Under the pieces are notes generated by a model. It made no database searches and was not told the origin of the DNA. It saw nothing but the letters and a program-made list of their open reading frames with translations. DNA of 64,000 nt, from NCBI RefSeq assembly GCF_001305515.1, contig NZ_LJYW01000001.1, positions 5,182,857 through 5,246,856 on the forward strand, read 5' to 3'. The stretch comes from Prosthecodimorpha hirschii. Its GTDB lineage: Bacteria; Pseudomonadota; Alphaproteobacteria; Rhizobiales; Ancalomicrobiaceae. The position numbers and the translations under genes are program-made. Positions 1-8,885 of this stretch are shown here, in pieces. Positions within the stretch are counted from its first letter, which is position 1. Each line of letters opens with the position of its first letter.

Positions 1-1939
1 CGGAGATGACCGGCGGCAGCTGGGTCTCGATGGAGACGGCATTGTCGGGCTTGCGCTTGGCGACCGCGTTGGCGGCGACGACGGCCTGGTCCTCGTCGAG
101 GGTGTCGAGCACCTTGGCGACCACGTCGGGGCGGTTGAAGCGGTCACGGAAGCGGGCGGCGGGGAAGAAGTCGGCGAGCTGGTTCCAGCCGCGGTTGACG
201 TGCCAGCCGATCAGGTCCTCGCCGCCGGCCGAGGCCGTGTAGTAGCCCGTCGGCGTCCACGCCACCCAGCGCCGCGTCGGTACGTCGATGAACAGCGCCA
301 GCAGTTCCTTGCCGTCGGACCAGCGGTACCAGCGGATCGTGCCGTCCGCATGGGCGGCGACCATGATGCGGCCCTCCTGGGCCATGTTCACGCCCCAGGT
401 CGTCGCCGGCACCTGCTGGCGCCAGCGCAGGGTTCCCTTGGCGTCGTAGGCGCGCAGCGCCCAGCCGGTGCCGAGTGCGAAGCCCGAACGGTCGGGCCGG
501 ACCGCCAGCGAGCGGGCGCGCTCGTAGCTGTCCAGCTCGAGCTTCTTGCCGCCGATGCTCGTCTCGTATTCGTCCTCCCACTTGTCCACCTTCAGGCCGG
601 TGATGTCGGCGGTCAGGTGGGTGGGGATCTTGTTCGGCGCGTCGCTGATGCCGCCGGCATCGAGATCGAACAGGATCGGATTGGTGTCCGAATAGCCGAG
701 ACCGAAGCGCACGCTGCGGCCGTCCGGCGACACCGTGAAGGCGTCGCGCAGCTTGTTGCGCGCGTCCATGCCGCGCTGCATCTGCAGGACCGAGACCTTG
801 CCGTCGGCCGCGATGGTGCCGAAGGTCGGATCGGCGGCGATGTAGGCGATCTTGTCGCCGCAGGTCTTCAGATCGAGAATGGTGCCGGCCTGGACCGTCC
901 GGTCGTTGCCGACCTTGCGGCCGTCCGGGCCGAGTGCCCGGAGGATCTTCGGATTGCCGGTGCGGCCGCCGGTCATGACGAAGCGGCCGTCCGACGACCA
1001 GGCCGCGGCATAGAGCGTGCCCGACTTGACGTCGCCGACTTCGGCCTTGGCGAGCGGCTGCAGGGTTGCGGCATCGAGCATCGAGAAGCCGACCGTCTCG
1101 TCATAGCCGACCGCGAGCCGTCGGCCGGTCGGATCGATCGCCAGCATGGCGGGCTGCGGTCCGTCCGGAGCCTTGATCTTGTGGGTCCGCTTCATGGCCG
1201 CGTCGTAGCGGCGGATGAAGCCGTCCGAACTGGTCGCGTAGAGCGTGCCGGCGGCATCGAACAGGACGCCGTAGGTGTCGTCCTTGTAGTCCTTGTCGGC
1301 CATCAGTTCGCGGCCGGTGGCCACGTCGAGCACGCGGATGCCGTTGTCGCGTCCGAGGCCGGCGACGATGCGGCGACCGTCGCGCGAAAAGGCCAGGCTG
1401 TCGATGACGTTGTCGAAATCGCCGATCCGGCGCATCGTCCGGGCGACCCGGTCGAACAGGTAGATGCCGTAGCGCTGGCCCTTGTCGCGGGCGGCATCCC
1501 AGCCGCCGGCGGCGACGTAGCGGCCGTCGTTGCTGAGCGCCGTGGCGTAGATCTTGCCGAAATTGCCGGCCCCGACGGGCAGGCGCAGGGTTTCGATCGG
1601 CTTGCCGTCCGGCATCGACCAGAGCCGGACGGTCTTGTCGGCGGCGCCGGTGGCCAGCACCGTGCAGGCGGCGTCGACGCCGATCGGGCCGGGCAGGCCG
1701 GAATGCATGCCGGTCTCGATGCGCAGGACCGGTTCCTGGTCCGGGCACGACCCGACGGCGCGGGCGAGCGCCTCGTTGCGTCGGCCGTCGATCGCGCCGG
1801 TGTAGCAGCCGGCATCGGTCAGCCGGCGCTGCAGGGCGGAGATCTCCTCCGGCGCGTAGCTGGCGAGGTCGCGGGCACCGGCCGGCGCGGCGGCCGTCAG
1901 CGCCCCGAGCGCGACGGTGATGCAGAATCGCTTCAACAT
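1..1939 (-). CDS. Secreted WD40-repeat protein of the caspase-WD40 type (C-terminus beyond window)
   Basis: Partial gene: 646 residues are visible and the reading frame is still open at base 1. The start is ATG at 1937-1939 and gives a clear signal peptide (MLKRFCITVALGALTAAAPA, residues 1-20). A peptidoglycan-binding-like module follows at about 24-68 (ALQRRLTDAGCYTGAIDGR), then WD40 repeats to about 620. It is a tandem paralogue of the complete gene at 2112-5114, which ends in a caspase domain, so the same ending is expected here but is not seen. The last part visible (bases 1 to about 300) is nearly identical to 3176-3475, whereas the WD40 part is much more diverged. It is probably exported to the periplasm. 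The substrate is unknown. Confidence 0.85.
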   Translation of the reverse strand, partial: MLKRFCITVALGALTAAAPAGARDLASYAPEEISALQRRLTDAGCYTGAIDGRRNEALARAVGSCPDQEPVLRIETGMHSGLPGPIGVDAACTVLATGAADKTVRLWSMPDGKPIETLRLPVGAGNFGKIYATALSNDGRYVAAGGWDAARDKGQRYGIYLFDRVARTMRRIGDFDNVIDSLAFSRDGRRIVAGLGRDNGIRVLDVATGRELMADKDYKDDTYGVLFDAAGTLYATSSDGFIRRYDAAMKRTHKIKAPDGPQPAMLAIDPTGRRLAVGYDETVGFSMLDAATLQPLAKAEVGDVKSGTLYAAAWSSDGRFVMTGGRTGNPKILRALGPDGRKVGNDRTVQAGTILDLKTCGDKIAYIAADPTFGTIAADGKVSVLQMQRGMDARNKLRDAFTVSPDGRSVRFGLGYSDTNPILFDLDAGGISDAPNKIPTHLTADITGLKVDKWEDEYETSIGGKKLELDSYERARSLAVRPDRSGFALGTGWALRAYDAKGTLRWRQQVPATTWGVNMAQEGRIMVAAHADGTIRWYRWSDGKELLALFIDVPTRRWVAWTPTGYYTASAGGEDLIGWHVNRGWNQLADFFPAARFRDRFNRPDVVAKVLDTLDEDQAVVAANAVAKRKPDNAVSIETQLPPVIS

Positions 1940-2073
1940 GCGATGTCGCTCCTGCGTTTCGGTTCGCGACCGTCATCCGCCTGTAGCGGGCGTCGCGGCT
2001 GGCCCGGTTCGGGCCGTTCCGGAATCCGGGTTGGGGGCGGCTTGGCCGTCCTGCTCGATGGACGGCCGATGGC

Positions 2074-2103
2074 AAAGGCCGCGCCCGGAACGGGGCGGCC
2101 TTT
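2074..2103 (-). terminator. Possible hairpin terminator between the two caspase-WD40 genes
   Basis: Perfect 9-bp arms AAAGGCCGC and GCGGCCTTT start 8 bases after the stop codon of the upstream gene. The run of T is short (TTT), so termination may be partial. Read-through into the downstream paralogue is possible. Confidence 0.4.
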
Positions 2104-2111
2104 GCGGATTG

Positions 2112-5100
2112 TCAGCGCTTCTGGATGGCGATGGAGAAGTCCGGGATGGTGCCGGGCTTGGACATGACGGGATGCTGGCGGCCGTCGGTGAGGACCTTGA
2201 CGCGCTCGGCGACGTAGACATCGAGCTCGGAGAGGGTGATGACGCCGTTCTTCAGGAGGTCGGCCTTGCCCTCGGCGATGCCCTCGATGACCGCCTTGGT
2301 GAAGGCGCCGTTGCCCCAGGCGGCGTTCTCGATCGACAGTTCCTTGCCGGTCGAGGAGCCGAACACGACGACGCCGTTCTCGCTCGCCGCCAGTTCGTTG
2401 ACGACGCCGTTGATGTCGACCGAGCCGCGGGTCTTGTCGGCCGAGACGCCGGCGGCATGGCAGGCGTCGAGGAACAGCACGGCCTTGCCGGCGAGCCGGC
2501 TGAGCGTCGAGCGGATGTCCTCCTTGTTGATGCCGCGGCTCCTGAGCTTGGAGATCGAGGCGTCGACGGGCAGGAACCAGAAGGCGCCGGCATTGTCGAG
2601 ATAGCCGTGGCCGGCCAGGAAGATCATGCCGATGTCGCGGCTGGTGACCTGCTTCTCCAGCCATTCCAGGCCCTCGACGATGCCGTCGCGGGTGGCGTCG
2701 CCGTCGATCAGGGAACGGACCACCACGTCGCCGTAGATGCCGCCCTTCTGGGCCAGCATGGCCTTGGCGAAGTCGGAGGCGTCCTTGCCGGGCAGGCCGA
2801 GGGGCTCGACGGAGGAGTCCTGGTACTTGGCGACGCCGACGGCGAGGACATAGAGCTTGGGCTTGAGCAGGGCGGCGGGGTCCTGCTTCTGGCCGGCATA
2901 GGCGAGCTTGACGCGGGCCGGCTCGCTGGTCTTGTCGCCGGCGCGGGCGATCAGGGAGACCTCCACGTCGCGCTGCGGCAGGGTGACGGTGATGCGGCCC
3001 TTGCCGGTGTCGATCGGCTTGCCGTCGGTGCGGGCGATGCCGCGGGTGGCGTCGCCGGCGCGGCCGTCGATCAGCACGTCGATGCCGGTGACCGGCAGGC
3101 CGGAGGGCGAGCGCAGCTCGTATTCGAGGGTCAGTTCCTGGCCGGTGAAGTTGGTGCCGCCGGCCGGCGGCACGACGGAGATGACCGGCGGCAGCTGGGT
3201 CTCGATGGAGACGGCATTGTCGGGCTTGCGCTTGGCGACCGCATTGGCGGCGACGACGGCCTGGTCCTCGTCGAGGGTGTCGAGCACCTTGGCGACCACG
3301 TCGGGGCGGTTGAAGCGATCGCGGAAGCGGGCGGCGGGGAAGAAGTCGGCGAGCTGGTTCCAGCCGCGGTTGACGTGCCAGCCGATCAGGTCCTCGCCGC
3401 CGGCCGAGGCCGTGTAGTAGCCCGTCGGCGTCCACGCCACCCAGCGCCGCGTCGGCACGTCGATGAACAGCGCCAGCAGTTCCTTCCCGTCCGACCACCG
3501 GTACCAGCGGATCGTGCCGTCGCCATGCGCCGCCAGGATGACCCGGCCGTTCTGGGCGAAGTTGACGCCCCAGGCGGTGCCGGGGACCGGCACCTTCCAG
3601 CGCGGCGTGCCCTTGGCGTCGTAGGCGCGCAGCGACCAGCCGGTGCCGATCAGGAAGCCCGAACGGTCCGGGCGGGTGACCAGCGAGCGCGAGACCTCGT
3701 AATTGTCGAGCGCGATCGGCTTGCCCTCGAAGGTCGGGGCGGTGTCGTCCTGCCATTTGTCGATGCGGAAGCCGACGGTCGACGGGCCGCTCAGGCCGGC
3801 CGGAACGCCGGGCGAATCCGTCAGGCGGCCGCCGTCGAGGTCGAACACGACCGGGTCCTTGGCGCCGATGCCGAGCCCGAAGCGCAGGGTGCGGCCGTCC
3901 TGCGAGACCGCGAAGGCATCGCCGAACTTGGTGCGCGCGTCGAGGATGCGCACGCCCTGCAGCGTGGTGACGCGGCCGTCCGGATCGACCGTGCCGATCG
4001 AGGGATCGGAGGAGGTGAAGATGGCCTTCGAGCCGCAGGGCTGCAGGCCCATGATCGAGTTGTTCGAGGCCGGGCTGTCGTTGCCGATGCGCTTGCCGTC
4101 GGGGGTCAGGCGCCGCACGATGGTCGGGTTGCCGGCCGAGCCGGCGGTGTAGATCGTGCGCCCGTCATTGGCCCAGGTGACCGAGAAGAGGTCGCCGCTG
4201 GTCAGGCCGCCGGTTTCGCTCTTGCCGGTGACCGCGAGGGTGCGGGCGTCCAGATAGGTGACGGCGAGATTCTTGTAGTAGGCGACGGCGATCCGCTGGC
4301 CGGTCGGATCGAAGGCGAGCGATTGCGGCTTGGTCGTCTCCGGCAGCCGGGCGCGGGCGGTCAGCTTGCCGCCGGCATCGTAGCGGCGGATGAAATTGTC
4401 GTAGCTGACGGAGACCAGCGCGCCGTCGCGGTCGAATTTCAGGCCGTAGACCTCGCCCTTGTAATCGCGGTCCGCAGCCAGTTCGCGCCCCGTGGCCACG
4501 TCCAGGATGCGGATGCCGTTCTGGCCGCTGAGGCCGACCGCCAGGCGACTGCCGTCGGGCGAGAAGGCCAGCGAATGCATGACGTTCTCGAAGCCGCCGA
4601 GGCGGCGCAGCGTGCGGGCGGTGCGGTCGAAGACGTAGACGCCGGCCTTCAGGCCCTTGTCCCAGCCGGCGTCCCAGCCGCCGGCGGCGACATAGCGCCC
4701 GTCGGCCGACAGCGTCGCCACATAGAGCTTGCCGCCTTCGGCCGGGCCGATCGGCAGGCGCAGGGTCTCGATCGGCCGGCCATCCGGCAGCGACCAGAGA
4801 CGGACCGACTTGTCGTAGGAGCCGGTCGCCATCACGGTGCAGTTCTGGTCGACGCCGAACGGCCAGATGATGGCCGTGTGCATGCCCGTCTCGATGCGCA
4901 GCACCGGGTCCTGGGTCGGACAGGTCGCGACGGCGCGCGACAGGGCTTCGTTGGCGCGTCCGTCGATGGCGCCGCTATAGCAGGCGGCATCGGTCAACCG
5001 GCGCTGCAGCGCCGTGATCTCCTCGCCCGACATGCTGGCAAGATCGCGCGCCTGCGCGGCTCCGGCCCAGAAGGTCGCGCCGAGGACGACCGAAAGCAGT

Positions 5101-5114
5101 AGTTTCCTGTCCAT
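2112..5114 (-). CDS. Secreted PGBD-WD40-caspase (peptidase C14) protein
   Basis: 1000 residues. The start is ATG at 5112-5114, preceded by a GGGGAGAGG-type ribosome site; upstream in-frame starts would spoil the signal peptide (residues 1-22, MDRKLLLSVVLGATFWAGAA). Order of parts: PGBD-like module (about 24-68), WD40 propeller repeats (about 80-620), Ig-like linker (about 640-735), caspase p20-like domain (about 752-995). The catalytic dyad is intact: His836 in FLAGHG and Cys885 in FLDACHA. Bacterial caspase-like proteins are cysteine peptidases that act in regulated proteolysis or cell death. Here the signal peptide argues for action in the periplasm. It is transcribed towards its paralogue at 1-1939. 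The partner is unknown. Confidence 0.9.
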   Translation of the reverse strand: MDRKLLLSVVLGATFWAGAAQARDLASMSGEEITALQRRLTDAACYSGAIDGRANEALSRAVATCPTQDPVLRIETGMHTAIIWPFGVDQNCTVMATGSYDKSVRLWSLPDGRPIETLRLPIGPAEGGKLYVATLSADGRYVAAGGWDAGWDKGLKAGVYVFDRTARTLRRLGGFENVMHSLAFSPDGSRLAVGLSGQNGIRILDVATGRELAADRDYKGEVYGLKFDRDGALVSVSYDNFIRRYDAGGKLTARARLPETTKPQSLAFDPTGQRIAVAYYKNLAVTYLDARTLAVTGKSETGGLTSGDLFSVTWANDGRTIYTAGSAGNPTIVRRLTPDGKRIGNDSPASNNSIMGLQPCGSKAIFTSSDPSIGTVDPDGRVTTLQGVRILDARTKFGDAFAVSQDGRTLRFGLGIGAKDPVVFDLDGGRLTDSPGVPAGLSGPSTVGFRIDKWQDDTAPTFEGKPIALDNYEVSRSLVTRPDRSGFLIGTGWSLRAYDAKGTPRWKVPVPGTAWGVNFAQNGRVILAAHGDGTIRWYRWSDGKELLALFIDVPTRRWVAWTPTGYYTASAGGEDLIGWHVNRGWNQLADFFPAARFRDRFNRPDVVAKVLDTLDEDQAVVAANAVAKRKPDNAVSIETQLPPVISVVPPAGGTNFTGQELTLEYELRSPSGLPVTGIDVLIDGRAGDATRGIARTDGKPIDTGKGRITVTLPQRDVEVSLIARAGDKTSEPARVKLAYAGQKQDPAALLKPKLYVLAVGVAKYQDSSVEPLGLPGKDASDFAKAMLAQKGGIYGDVVVRSLIDGDATRDGIVEGLEWLEKQVTSRDIGMIFLAGHGYLDNAGAFWFLPVDASISKLRSRGINKEDIRSTLSRLAGKAVLFLDACHAAGVSADKTRGSVDINGVVNELAASENGVVVFGSSTGKELSIENAAWGNGAFTKAVIEGIAEGKADLLKNGVITLSELDVYVAERVKVLTDGRQHPVMSKPGTIPDFSIAIQKR

Positions 5115-5273
5115 GTGCCTCTCCCCGCCCGGCGATGTCCCGACCTTGTATCGCTGCACCCCGTCCTGGGGAGCCTTTAGCAGGGACATGCTTCCGGATG
5201 ATTTCTCCAGACCGCGCGCCCCGCGCGAGCTGCGCATCGACACCCCCAATCGGCCCACCGGGCTCGTATGGTC

Positions 5274-5297
5274 AAAAAAGCATGCCATCGCGATGGC
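5274..5297 (-). terminator. Rho-independent terminator after the phosphatase gene
   Basis: On the minus strand the palindrome GCCATCGCGATGGC is followed, after ATGC, by six T (the plus strand shows AAAAAA at 5274-5279). It lies about 70 bases past the stop codon of the phosphatase gene and probably ends the hisD-side operon before the caspase-WD40 genes. Confidence 0.5.
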
Positions 5298-5369
5298 CCG
5301 GGCGGAAGAGGGCCCAGGTCCCAACGGTTTGGAGGGCATGGGCAAACGGTAACCCCGTGCCGGGGACGG

Positions 5370-5828
5370 TCAGTCATGCGCCTGCGGCGACCAGCCGAGA
5401 CGGTCCTTGATGCGCCGCATCAGGCCGTCGCGCACGGTGCGATAGGCCTCGAGAATCTGCTCGCGCGATCCGGAGGCGAGCTGCGGATCCTGAGTCGGCC
5501 AGTATTCGACATCCATCGCCTGGGTCCGCGTCAGATCGAGCGCCTTGTGGTGGGCCTCGGGCGCCAGCGTGACGATCAGGTCGAAGTTGGAATCCTCGAT
5601 GTCGTCGAAGGTGCGCGGCCGGTGCCGCGAAATGTCGAGCCCGATCTCCTCCAGCACCTTGACGGCGAAGGGATCGAGTTCGCCGCCCGGGCGCACGCCG
5701 GCCGACTGGAAATAGATCTTGCGATTGAACAGGTGCTTGGCGATCGCCTCGGCCATGGGCGAGCGGACGGCATTCATCGAGCAGGCGAAGAGGACGGCGC
5801 TCGGCCGCGTCCGCTCCACCACCGTCAC
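5370..5828 (-). CDS. Low-molecular-weight protein-tyrosine-phosphatase/ArsC-like family protein
   Basis: 152 residues with the CX5R phosphate-binding loop near the N-terminus (Cys16 to Arg22 in [14 protein letters not shown]) and a late WPTQDP segment that supplies the usual general-acid Asp. The start is GTG at 5826-5828, overlapping the stop of the UPF0262 gene by 4 bases, which implies translational coupling. In Hyphomicrobiales this gene usually follows hisD and UPF0262. It could act as a tyrosine phosphatase or as an arsenate-reductase-like enzyme. The sequence does not decide between them. Confidence 0.88.
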   Translation of the reverse strand: MTVVERTRPSAVLFACSMNAVRSPMAEAIAKHLFNRKIYFQSAGVRPGGELDPFAVKVLEEIGLDISRHRPRTFDDIEDSNFDLIVTLAPEAHHKALDLTRTQAMDVEYWPTQDPQLASGSREQILEAYRTVRDGLMRRIKDRLGWSPQAHD

Positions 5829-6316
5829 CCTTTCCAGTGCAGGGCGCAGACGAGGGTGAACAGGCGGCGCGCGGTGTCGAAGTCCATGGTCACCTTGTCG
5901 GCGAGCCGATCCATGAGCACCTTCGAGCCCTCGTTGTGCAGGCCGCGCCGGCCCATGTCGATGGCTTCGATCTGCGCCGGGGTCGAACTGCGGATGGCCG
6001 CATAGTAGCTCTCGCAGACCATGAAGTAGTCCTTCACGATCTTCCGGAAGGGCGACAGCGAGAGGATGTGGGTGAAGGTGCCGTCGCTGCCGGTGTCGAC
6101 GATCTCCAGCCGGAGCTTGTTGTCGATCAGCCCGATGCGCAGCCGATAGGGCCCGCCGTCATGGCCGCACGGCTCGAAATGGTTCTCCTCGATCAGGTCG
6201 TAGATCGCGACCGCGCGTTCGTGTTCCACGTCGGCGGTCGACCGGGCGATCGACTGGTCGTCGAGATGAATCTCGATCAGCCGGGCTCCGGGCCTCTGTT
6301 CTTGCGGCTCCGCCAT
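5825..6316 (-). CDS. UPF0262 family protein
   Basis: 163 residues, typical length and sequence for UPF0262 (recognisable [16 protein letters not shown] and [11 protein letters not shown] stretches). It lies 39 bases downstream of hisD and overlaps the phosphatase gene by 4 bases, so it belongs to the same transcription unit. No signal peptide or membrane segment is seen. The family is conserved in alphaproteobacteria but has no known biochemical function. Confidence 0.92.
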   Translation of the reverse strand: MAEPQEQRPGARLIEIHLDDQSIARSTADVEHERAVAIYDLIEENHFEPCGHDGGPYRLRIGLIDNKLRLEIVDTGSDGTFTHILSLSPFRKIVKDYFMVCESYYAAIRSSTPAQIEAIDMGRRGLHNEGSKVLMDRLADKVTMDFDTARRLFTLVCALHWKG

Positions 6317-6355
6317 GTCGGGCGTGACTCCCCCCAGGATCTTTCAGCGAGCTTG

Positions 6356-7645
6356 TCACAGATTGAGGCGAATCGCGACCGAGCGGGCATGGGCATCGAG
6401 CCCCTCCGCCTTTGCCAGCGCGATCGCGGCGGGCCCCAGCGCGCGCAACGCCTCCGGGCCGACCTTCAGGATCGAGGTGCGCTTCATGAAGTCGAGCACG
6501 CCGAGGCCCGAGGAGAAGCGGGCCGAGCGCGCCGTCGGCAGGACATGGTTGGAGCCGCCGACATAGTCGCCGATCACCTCCGGCGTGTGCCGGCCGAGGA
6601 AGACCGCGCCGGCATTGCGGATGCGCCCGGCCAGCGCCTCCGGGTCGGCGACGGCGAGTTCGAGATGTTCGGCGGCGATGCGGTCGGCGAGCGCGACGGT
6701 CTCGTCGAGCGAGCGGACCACGATCACCGCGCCGAAGTCGCGCCAGCTGGCCCCCGCCGTCTCGCCGCGCGGCAGGCGGGCGAGCTGACGGGCGACGGCC
6801 GCCTCGACCGCGTCGGCGAGGTCGGGGGCGTCGGTGATCAGGATCGCCTGCGCGGCGGGGTCGTGTTCGGCCTGGGCAAGCAGGTCGGCGGCCAGCCAGT
6901 CGGGATCGTTGCCGGCATCCGCGATGACCAGCACTTCCGACGGGCCGGCGATCATGTCGATGCCGACGGTGCCGAACACCCGGCGCTTGGCGGCGGCCAC
7001 ATAGGCATTGCCCGGGCCGACGATCTTGGCGACCGGCCGGATGGTCTCGGTGCCGTAGGCGAGCGCCGCGACCGCCTGGGCGCCGCCGACGCGGTAGATC
7101 TCCTGCACGCCGCCGAGCCGGGCGGCGGCCAGCACCAGCGGGTTCAGCCGGTCGTCGGGCGTCGGCACCACCATGACGATGCGCGGCACGCCTGCCACGG
7201 CGGCCGGAACCGCATTCATCAGGACCGAGGACGGATAGCTCGCCGTGCCGCCCGGAACGTAGAGGCCGACCGCCTCGACGGCGGTCCAGCGTGAGCCGAG
7301 TTCGACGCCGAGCGCGTCGGTGTAGCGGTCGTCGGCCGGCCGCTGGCGTTCGTGGTGGGCGCGGATGCGGTCGCGCGCGAAGGTCAGGGCGTCGAGCGTC
7401 TCCCGGTCGACGGCGGCGATGGCGCGGTCGACCTCGTCCGCGGTGATGCGCAGCCGGCCGTCGAGCTCGACGCGGTCGAAGCGCCGGGAGAGATCGACCA
7501 GGGCCGCGTCGCCGCGCTGGCGCACGTCGGCCAGGATGGCGCGGACGGCGTCGTCGACCTCCTCGGAGACCTCGCGCTTGGTCGCCAGGAAGGCCGCGAA
7601 GCGGGCTTCGAAATTGGGATCGGTGATGTCGAGACGAATGGCCAC
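6356..7645 (-). CDS. hisD: Histidinol dehydrogenase
   Basis: 429 residues, full family length. The enzyme performs the last two NAD-dependent oxidations of histidine synthesis, from L-histidinol to L-histidine, in the cytoplasm. Visible family motifs include [23 protein letters not shown], the [10 protein letters not shown] segment, the AAEHLEL catalytic Glu-His pair and GGSNHVLPT. The start is GTG at 7643-7645 (protein MAIRLDI); no better ATG lies upstream. The gene stands apart from other his genes, next to UPF0262 and DUF2948, as is usual in Hyphomicrobiales. Confidence 0.97.
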   Translation of the reverse strand: MAIRLDITDPNFEARFAAFLATKREVSEEVDDAVRAILADVRQRGDAALVDLSRRFDRVELDGRLRITADEVDRAIAAVDRETLDALTFARDRIRAHHERQRPADDRYTDALGVELGSRWTAVEAVGLYVPGGTASYPSSVLMNAVPAAVAGVPRIVMVVPTPDDRLNPLVLAAARLGGVQEIYRVGGAQAVAALAYGTETIRPVAKIVGPGNAYVAAAKRRVFGTVGIDMIAGPSEVLVIADAGNDPDWLAADLLAQAEHDPAAQAILITDAPDLADAVEAAVARQLARLPRGETAGASWRDFGAVIVVRSLDETVALADRIAAEHLELAVADPEALAGRIRNAGAVFLGRHTPEVIGDYVGGSNHVLPTARSARFSSGLGVLDFMKRTSILKVGPEALRALGPAAIALAKAEGLDAHARSVAIRLNL

Positions 7646-7758
7646 GTCGCCGCTCCGGTCAGATCAGGTCGCGGCATGCTTAGCGGCGGCGGCCGGCCTT
7701 GTCGACCGCGAGCAGCGTCGCGCCGACGCGCCGTGTCGTCCGCGCGACGGGCCGGCGC

Positions 7759-8205
7759 TCAGCGCTCGTGGGCAGGCAGGTTGCCGGTCGCCCAGGCGCC
7801 GCCGAGATCGGACAGCTGCGCCTCGAGGCATTCGACGTCGAGCCGGATGGCGGCACCGCCGGCGAACAGCAGTTCGACGGTTCCGCTCGGCCCTTCCGAC
7901 GGCGTGAAGGTGATCGCCAGCAGGACCAGCACCTCGCCGGGGCGATGGCGGTCGATGCCGTGGCTGCGGACCCGGCCGACGCGGGCGAAATGCAGACAGG
8001 CACGGCGCCGCTCGAAGGCCGCGGTGCCGCTGCGCGCAGGCTCCGCGCCCGGGGTCTGCTCCCAGGCGAAGCGGTTCATGGCCAGCGCGAACAGCCCGGC
8101 CTTGGGCTGCCAGTCGAGATCGCCGACCTTGATCACCGCATCCTGGACGCAGGCCGAAAGCACGGCGAGATCCTCGCCATCCAGCGCCACCAGTTTCAAC
8201 GTCAT
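7759..8205 (-). CDS. DUF2948 family protein
   Basis: 148 residues starting MTLKLVALD at ATG 8203-8205. It matches the DUF2948 pattern (LVALDGEDLAVLSA, then a Trp- and Arg-containing middle part, RAxLHFxRVxxVRxxGID). The family sits between murA and hisD in many alphaproteobacteria and is of unknown function. A gap of 113 bases separates it from hisD. The longer open frame upstream (to 8271) is rejected because the conserved domain starts exactly at this ATG. Confidence 0.85.
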   Translation of the reverse strand: MTLKLVALDGEDLAVLSACVQDAVIKVGDLDWQPKAGLFALAMNRFAWEQTPGAEPARSGTAAFERRRACLHFARVGRVRSHGIDRHRPGEVLVLLAITFTPSEGPSGTVELLFAGGAAIRLDVECLEAQLSDLGGAWATGNLPAHER

Positions 8206-8378
8206 GTTCCGCCACCCGCTTCGCCGCGCCCGGGACCGCCGCCCGCGTGCCGATTGGGATCCGGCCCTCACTTAGGAAAGAGCGGGCCCGGGTGCAATGC
8301 CGACGCACCCCGATCCGAGGCGAAAGGGGCCGTGTGCGGAAGAATCCGCATCCTGCCCGCCGGTCTGCGGATACGAAA

Positions 8379-8404
8379 AAGCCCGGAGCCATGGCTCCGG
8401 GCTT
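8379..8404 (-). terminator. Strong rho-independent terminator
   Basis: Perfect hairpin AAGCCCGGAGCC-atg-GGCTCCGGGCTT type with 12-bp arms. On the minus strand it is followed by a T run (AAAAA on the plus strand at 8376-8380). It ends the small secreted-protein gene at 8447-8704. Confidence 0.85.
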
Positions 8405-8446
8405 CGCTGCACGGGCGGCCTCAGGCCGCGATGGCCGTGTCGGATC

Positions 8447-8704
8447 TCAATAGTAGTAGTAGACCTTGCGCTTGACCTTGTAGACCGGCGCGACATAGAC
8501 CGGGGCCACATAGACGGGACGGCGCACCTTCACCTTGTAGACCGGGGCGACGTAGTAGATCTTCTTGCCCGCAACGGAGCTGTGCTCCCAGCCGGTCGAC
8601 GGGGCGCCGGCCGCATCGACCTTGGCGGTGTCGAGGGCCGAGGCGGGGGCGGCGAAAGTGAGCGCCACGCCGGCGGCGGCGGCGATAACGAGACCACGGA
8701 TCAT
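8447..8704 (-). CDS. Small secreted protein with YVAPVYKVK repeats
   Basis: 85 residues. ATG at 8702-8704 is chosen because a GGAGGAG site lies 8 bases upstream; the TTG two codons earlier would abut that site. A signal peptide (about 22 residues ending near ASA) is followed by a mature part that ends in near-repeats of YVAPVYKVK and a terminal YYYY. It resembles other small periplasmic or cell-surface proteins rich in Tyr, Val and Lys, but I know no family function. It is a single-gene unit with its own strong terminator, inserted between murA and DUF2948. Confidence 0.75.
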   Translation of the reverse strand: MIRGLVIAAAAGVALTFAAPASALDTAKVDAAGAPSTGWEHSSVAGKKIYYVAPVYKVKVRRPVYVAPVYVAPVYKVKRKVYYYY

Positions 8705-8885
8705 AGACAAGCTCCTCCGAATTCACGCCCCCGTCGGGTGCTCGGCAGCGGCGTTGGGGTCCATGACTAGCACCGACATGTTTCCGTCAGATTTCGTCGT
8801 TGCGTCGAATGACCGTCGGTCCGGCACAAAAATGCATTTCACGGCATATGCTTACCGGTATCTCAAAGGCTTGCCCGGCCGTCGC

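Noticed and set aside
1917-5102. 1061-codon open frame on the plus strand
   Set aside because: It is antisense to the caspase-WD40 gene. GC-rich codon use in the real gene leaves the opposite frames open; the plus-strand translation has low-complexity Gly/Ala/Asp/Arg content and no domain.
8447-8710. TTG start two codons upstream for the small secreted protein
   Set aside because: The ribosome site would touch the start codon; ATG 8704 has normal spacing.
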